Positions 30,644 through 31,773 of a DNA stretch of 31,773 bases are shown piece after piece. The notes under the pieces were generated by a model, which saw nothing but the letters and a program-made list of their open reading frames with translations, did not search any database and was not told the DNA's origin. The DNA comes from Planctomycetales bacterium (GTDB taxonomy: Bacteria; 4484-113; JAFGCY01): assembly GCA_024645305.1 (NCBI GenBank), contig JAHEFU010000005.1:1-31773 (forward strand). The letters run 5' to 3'. How positions within the stretch are numbered: the first letter of the stretch is position 1; the number at the start of each line of letters is the position of its first letter. The position numbers were made by a program, and so were the translations under genes.

Positions 30644-31773
30644 ATGGGAAAGGTAATCGGAATTGACCTGGGAACAACGAACAGTTGTATCTCAGTTCTG
30701 GAGGGCGGCGAGCCGGTCGTGATCGTGAACAAGGAAGGCGCACGTACCACGCCTAGTGTCGTGCATATCAAGAAGGACGGCGAGCGCGTAGTCGGTGCGG
30801 CCGCCAAGCGCCAGCTGGTGACCGCTCCCGAGCGGACCGTGGCTTCCATCAAGCGCTACATGGGCAAGGACCACAAGGTCAACATCGACGGCAAGGACTA
30901 CAGCCCGCAGGAAATCAGCGCCATGACGCTGCAGAAGCTGAAGCATGATGCCGAGGCCTACCTGGGCGAGAAGGTCACGCAGGCCGTGATCACGGTGCCC
31001 GCCTATTTCGAGGACAGCCAGCGCCAGGCCACCAAGGATGCCGGCAAGATCGCCGGCCTTGAGGTGCTGCGCATCATCAACGAGCCCACGGCAGCCGCCC
31101 TGGCCTACGGCCTGGACAAGACCGACAAGGACCAGACGATCCTTGTCTACGACCTCGGCGGCGGTACCTTTGACGTATCCCTGCTGGAACTCGGCGACGG
31201 CGTGTTCGAGGTCAAGGCCACAAGCGGCAACAATAACCTCGGTGGCGACGATTTTGACAATGTGGTGGTTGACTGGATCGTCGCGGAGTTCAAGAAGGAC
31301 AGCGGCATTGACCTGCAGCAGGATATGCGTGCCCTGTCACGCCTGAAGGAAGCTGCGGAGAAGGCCAAGATCGAGCTGTCCACGACGAGTAACACTGAGA
31401 TCAACCTGCCCTTCATCACAGCGGACGCCGAAGGCCCCAAGCACCTCGACCTGTCCCTGAGCCGCAGCAAGTTCGACGAACTGACCCACGATCTCGTGGA
31501 GAAGACCGTCAAGCCCACGCGCCAGGCGATGGCGGATGCCGGTGTGACCAGTGACGACATCGACCAGGTGATCCTCGTGGGTGGTTCCACCCGCATCCCG
31601 GCCGTGCAGGAGCTCGTCAAGAAGCTCACCGGCAAGGAGCCCAACCGCAGCGTGAACCCGGACGAGGTGGTGGCCATCGGCGCCGCCATCCAGGGCGGTG
31701 TGCTGGGCGGCGAGGTCAAGGACATCCTGCTGCTGGACGTGACCCCGCTGACGCTGGGCATCGAGACCCAGGG
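30644..31773 (+). CDS. dnaK: Molecular chaperone DnaK (Hsp70), partial
   Basis: The first 376 residues of an Hsp70 are present; the gene runs off the window end. The nucleotide-binding domain shows GIDLGTTNSCISVLEGGEPV (phosphate 1), VITVPAYFEDSQRQATKDAG, then INEPTAAALAYGLD (connect 1), YDLGGGTFDVSLLELGDG (phosphate 2) and LVGGSTRIPAVQ (adenosine). The linker LLLDVTPLTLGIE begins at the window end. DnaK folds and refolds proteins with DnaJ and GrpE; neither is encoded in the visible part. GAGGAG lies 6 nt before the ATG at 30644. Codon use is strongly biased, as expected for an abundant protein. Confidence 0.97.
   Translation, partial: MGKVIGIDLGTTNSCISVLEGGEPVVIVNKEGARTTPSVVHIKKDGERVVGAAAKRQLVTAPERTVASIKRYMGKDHKVNIDGKDYSPQEISAMTLQKLKHDAEAYLGEKVTQAVITVPAYFEDSQRQATKDAGKIAGLEVLRIINEPTAAALAYGLDKTDKDQTILVYDLGGGTFDVSLLELGDGVFEVKATSGNNNLGGDDFDNVVVDWIVAEFKKDSGIDLQQDMRALSRLKEAAEKAKIELSTTSNTEINLPFITADAEGPKHLDLSLSRSKFDELTHDLVEKTVKPTRQAMADAGVTSDDIDQVILVGGSTRIPAVQELVKKLTGKEPNRSVNPDEVVAIGAAIQGGVLGGEVKDILLLDVTPLTLGIETQ

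Noticed and set aside
1..31773. CRISPR array, prophage, insertion sequence or integrase
   Set aside because: No regularly spaced 24-40-nt repeats, transposase or integrase motifs, or phage structural genes were seen.

Overview
The window comes from a GC-rich, two-membrane (Gram-negative type) bacterium that I cannot place to phylum. An OmpA-type peptidoglycan-binding domain, a lipobox protein, several Sec signal peptides, RluD, PriA-like, DnaK and ferritin homologues all point to a bacterial chromosome. I see no phage, IS element, integrase or CRISPR. The most striking global property is promoter architecture. Many first-in-transcript genes have a -10-like hexamer exactly 6 nt before an ATG or GTG, which implies leaderless mRNAs, while operon-internal genes keep ordinary Shine-Dalgarno sites.

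Layout. 1-2343 (-): a substrate-binding protein fused to an OmpA domain (cut by the window edge), preceded in its operon by a coiled-coil protein. 2511-5854 (+): a tightly overlapping operon of ABC binding protein, ATPase, permease and a MenA/UbiA-like prenyltransferase. 5859-7798 (-): a PiT phosphate transporter with its DUF47/PhoU-like partner. 8011-8542 (-): a broken SpoU/TrmH-type RNA methyltransferase. 8589-12276 (+): pyroglutamyl peptidase, a large TPR protein and an alpha/beta hydrolase. 12273-13258 (-): a DUF1801 protein and an unknown protein with a ribbon-helix-helix-like C-terminus. 13426-13496 (-): tRNA-Gln(UUG).

13586-15061 (+) is a lipoprotein multicopper oxidase, facing an RluD-type pseudouridine synthase (15069-16211, -). 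Then come a helicase-dead PriA-like protein, a DUF4129-DUF4350 pair and an RbgA/YlqF-like circularly permuted GTPase that has lost its G4 motif. 21774-24357 (+) holds a PilC/GspF platform protein and a large, apparently highly expressed pilin-like protein behind a structured leader, closed by a strong intrinsic terminator. 24633-28040 (-) holds two tandem paralogues, each with two retropepsin-like aspartic protease modules; one module has Asn in place of the catalytic Asp. Then come YchF (-), a 579-bp repeat-bearing gene-free stretch, ferritin (-) and divergent dnaK (+, cut by the window end) behind a strong sigma70-type promoter and a structured leader.

How the genes work together: the clear functional sets are the ABC transporter-prenyltransferase operon, the PiT-DUF47 phosphate pair, the pilus/pseudopilus pair and the DUF4129-DUF4350 membrane pair. 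Most of the rest is housekeeping. No complete unfamiliar defence or biosynthetic system is visible. The best candidates for something undescribed are the double-retropepsin pair, the SBP-OmpA/coiled-coil operon and the systematic leaderless promoters.
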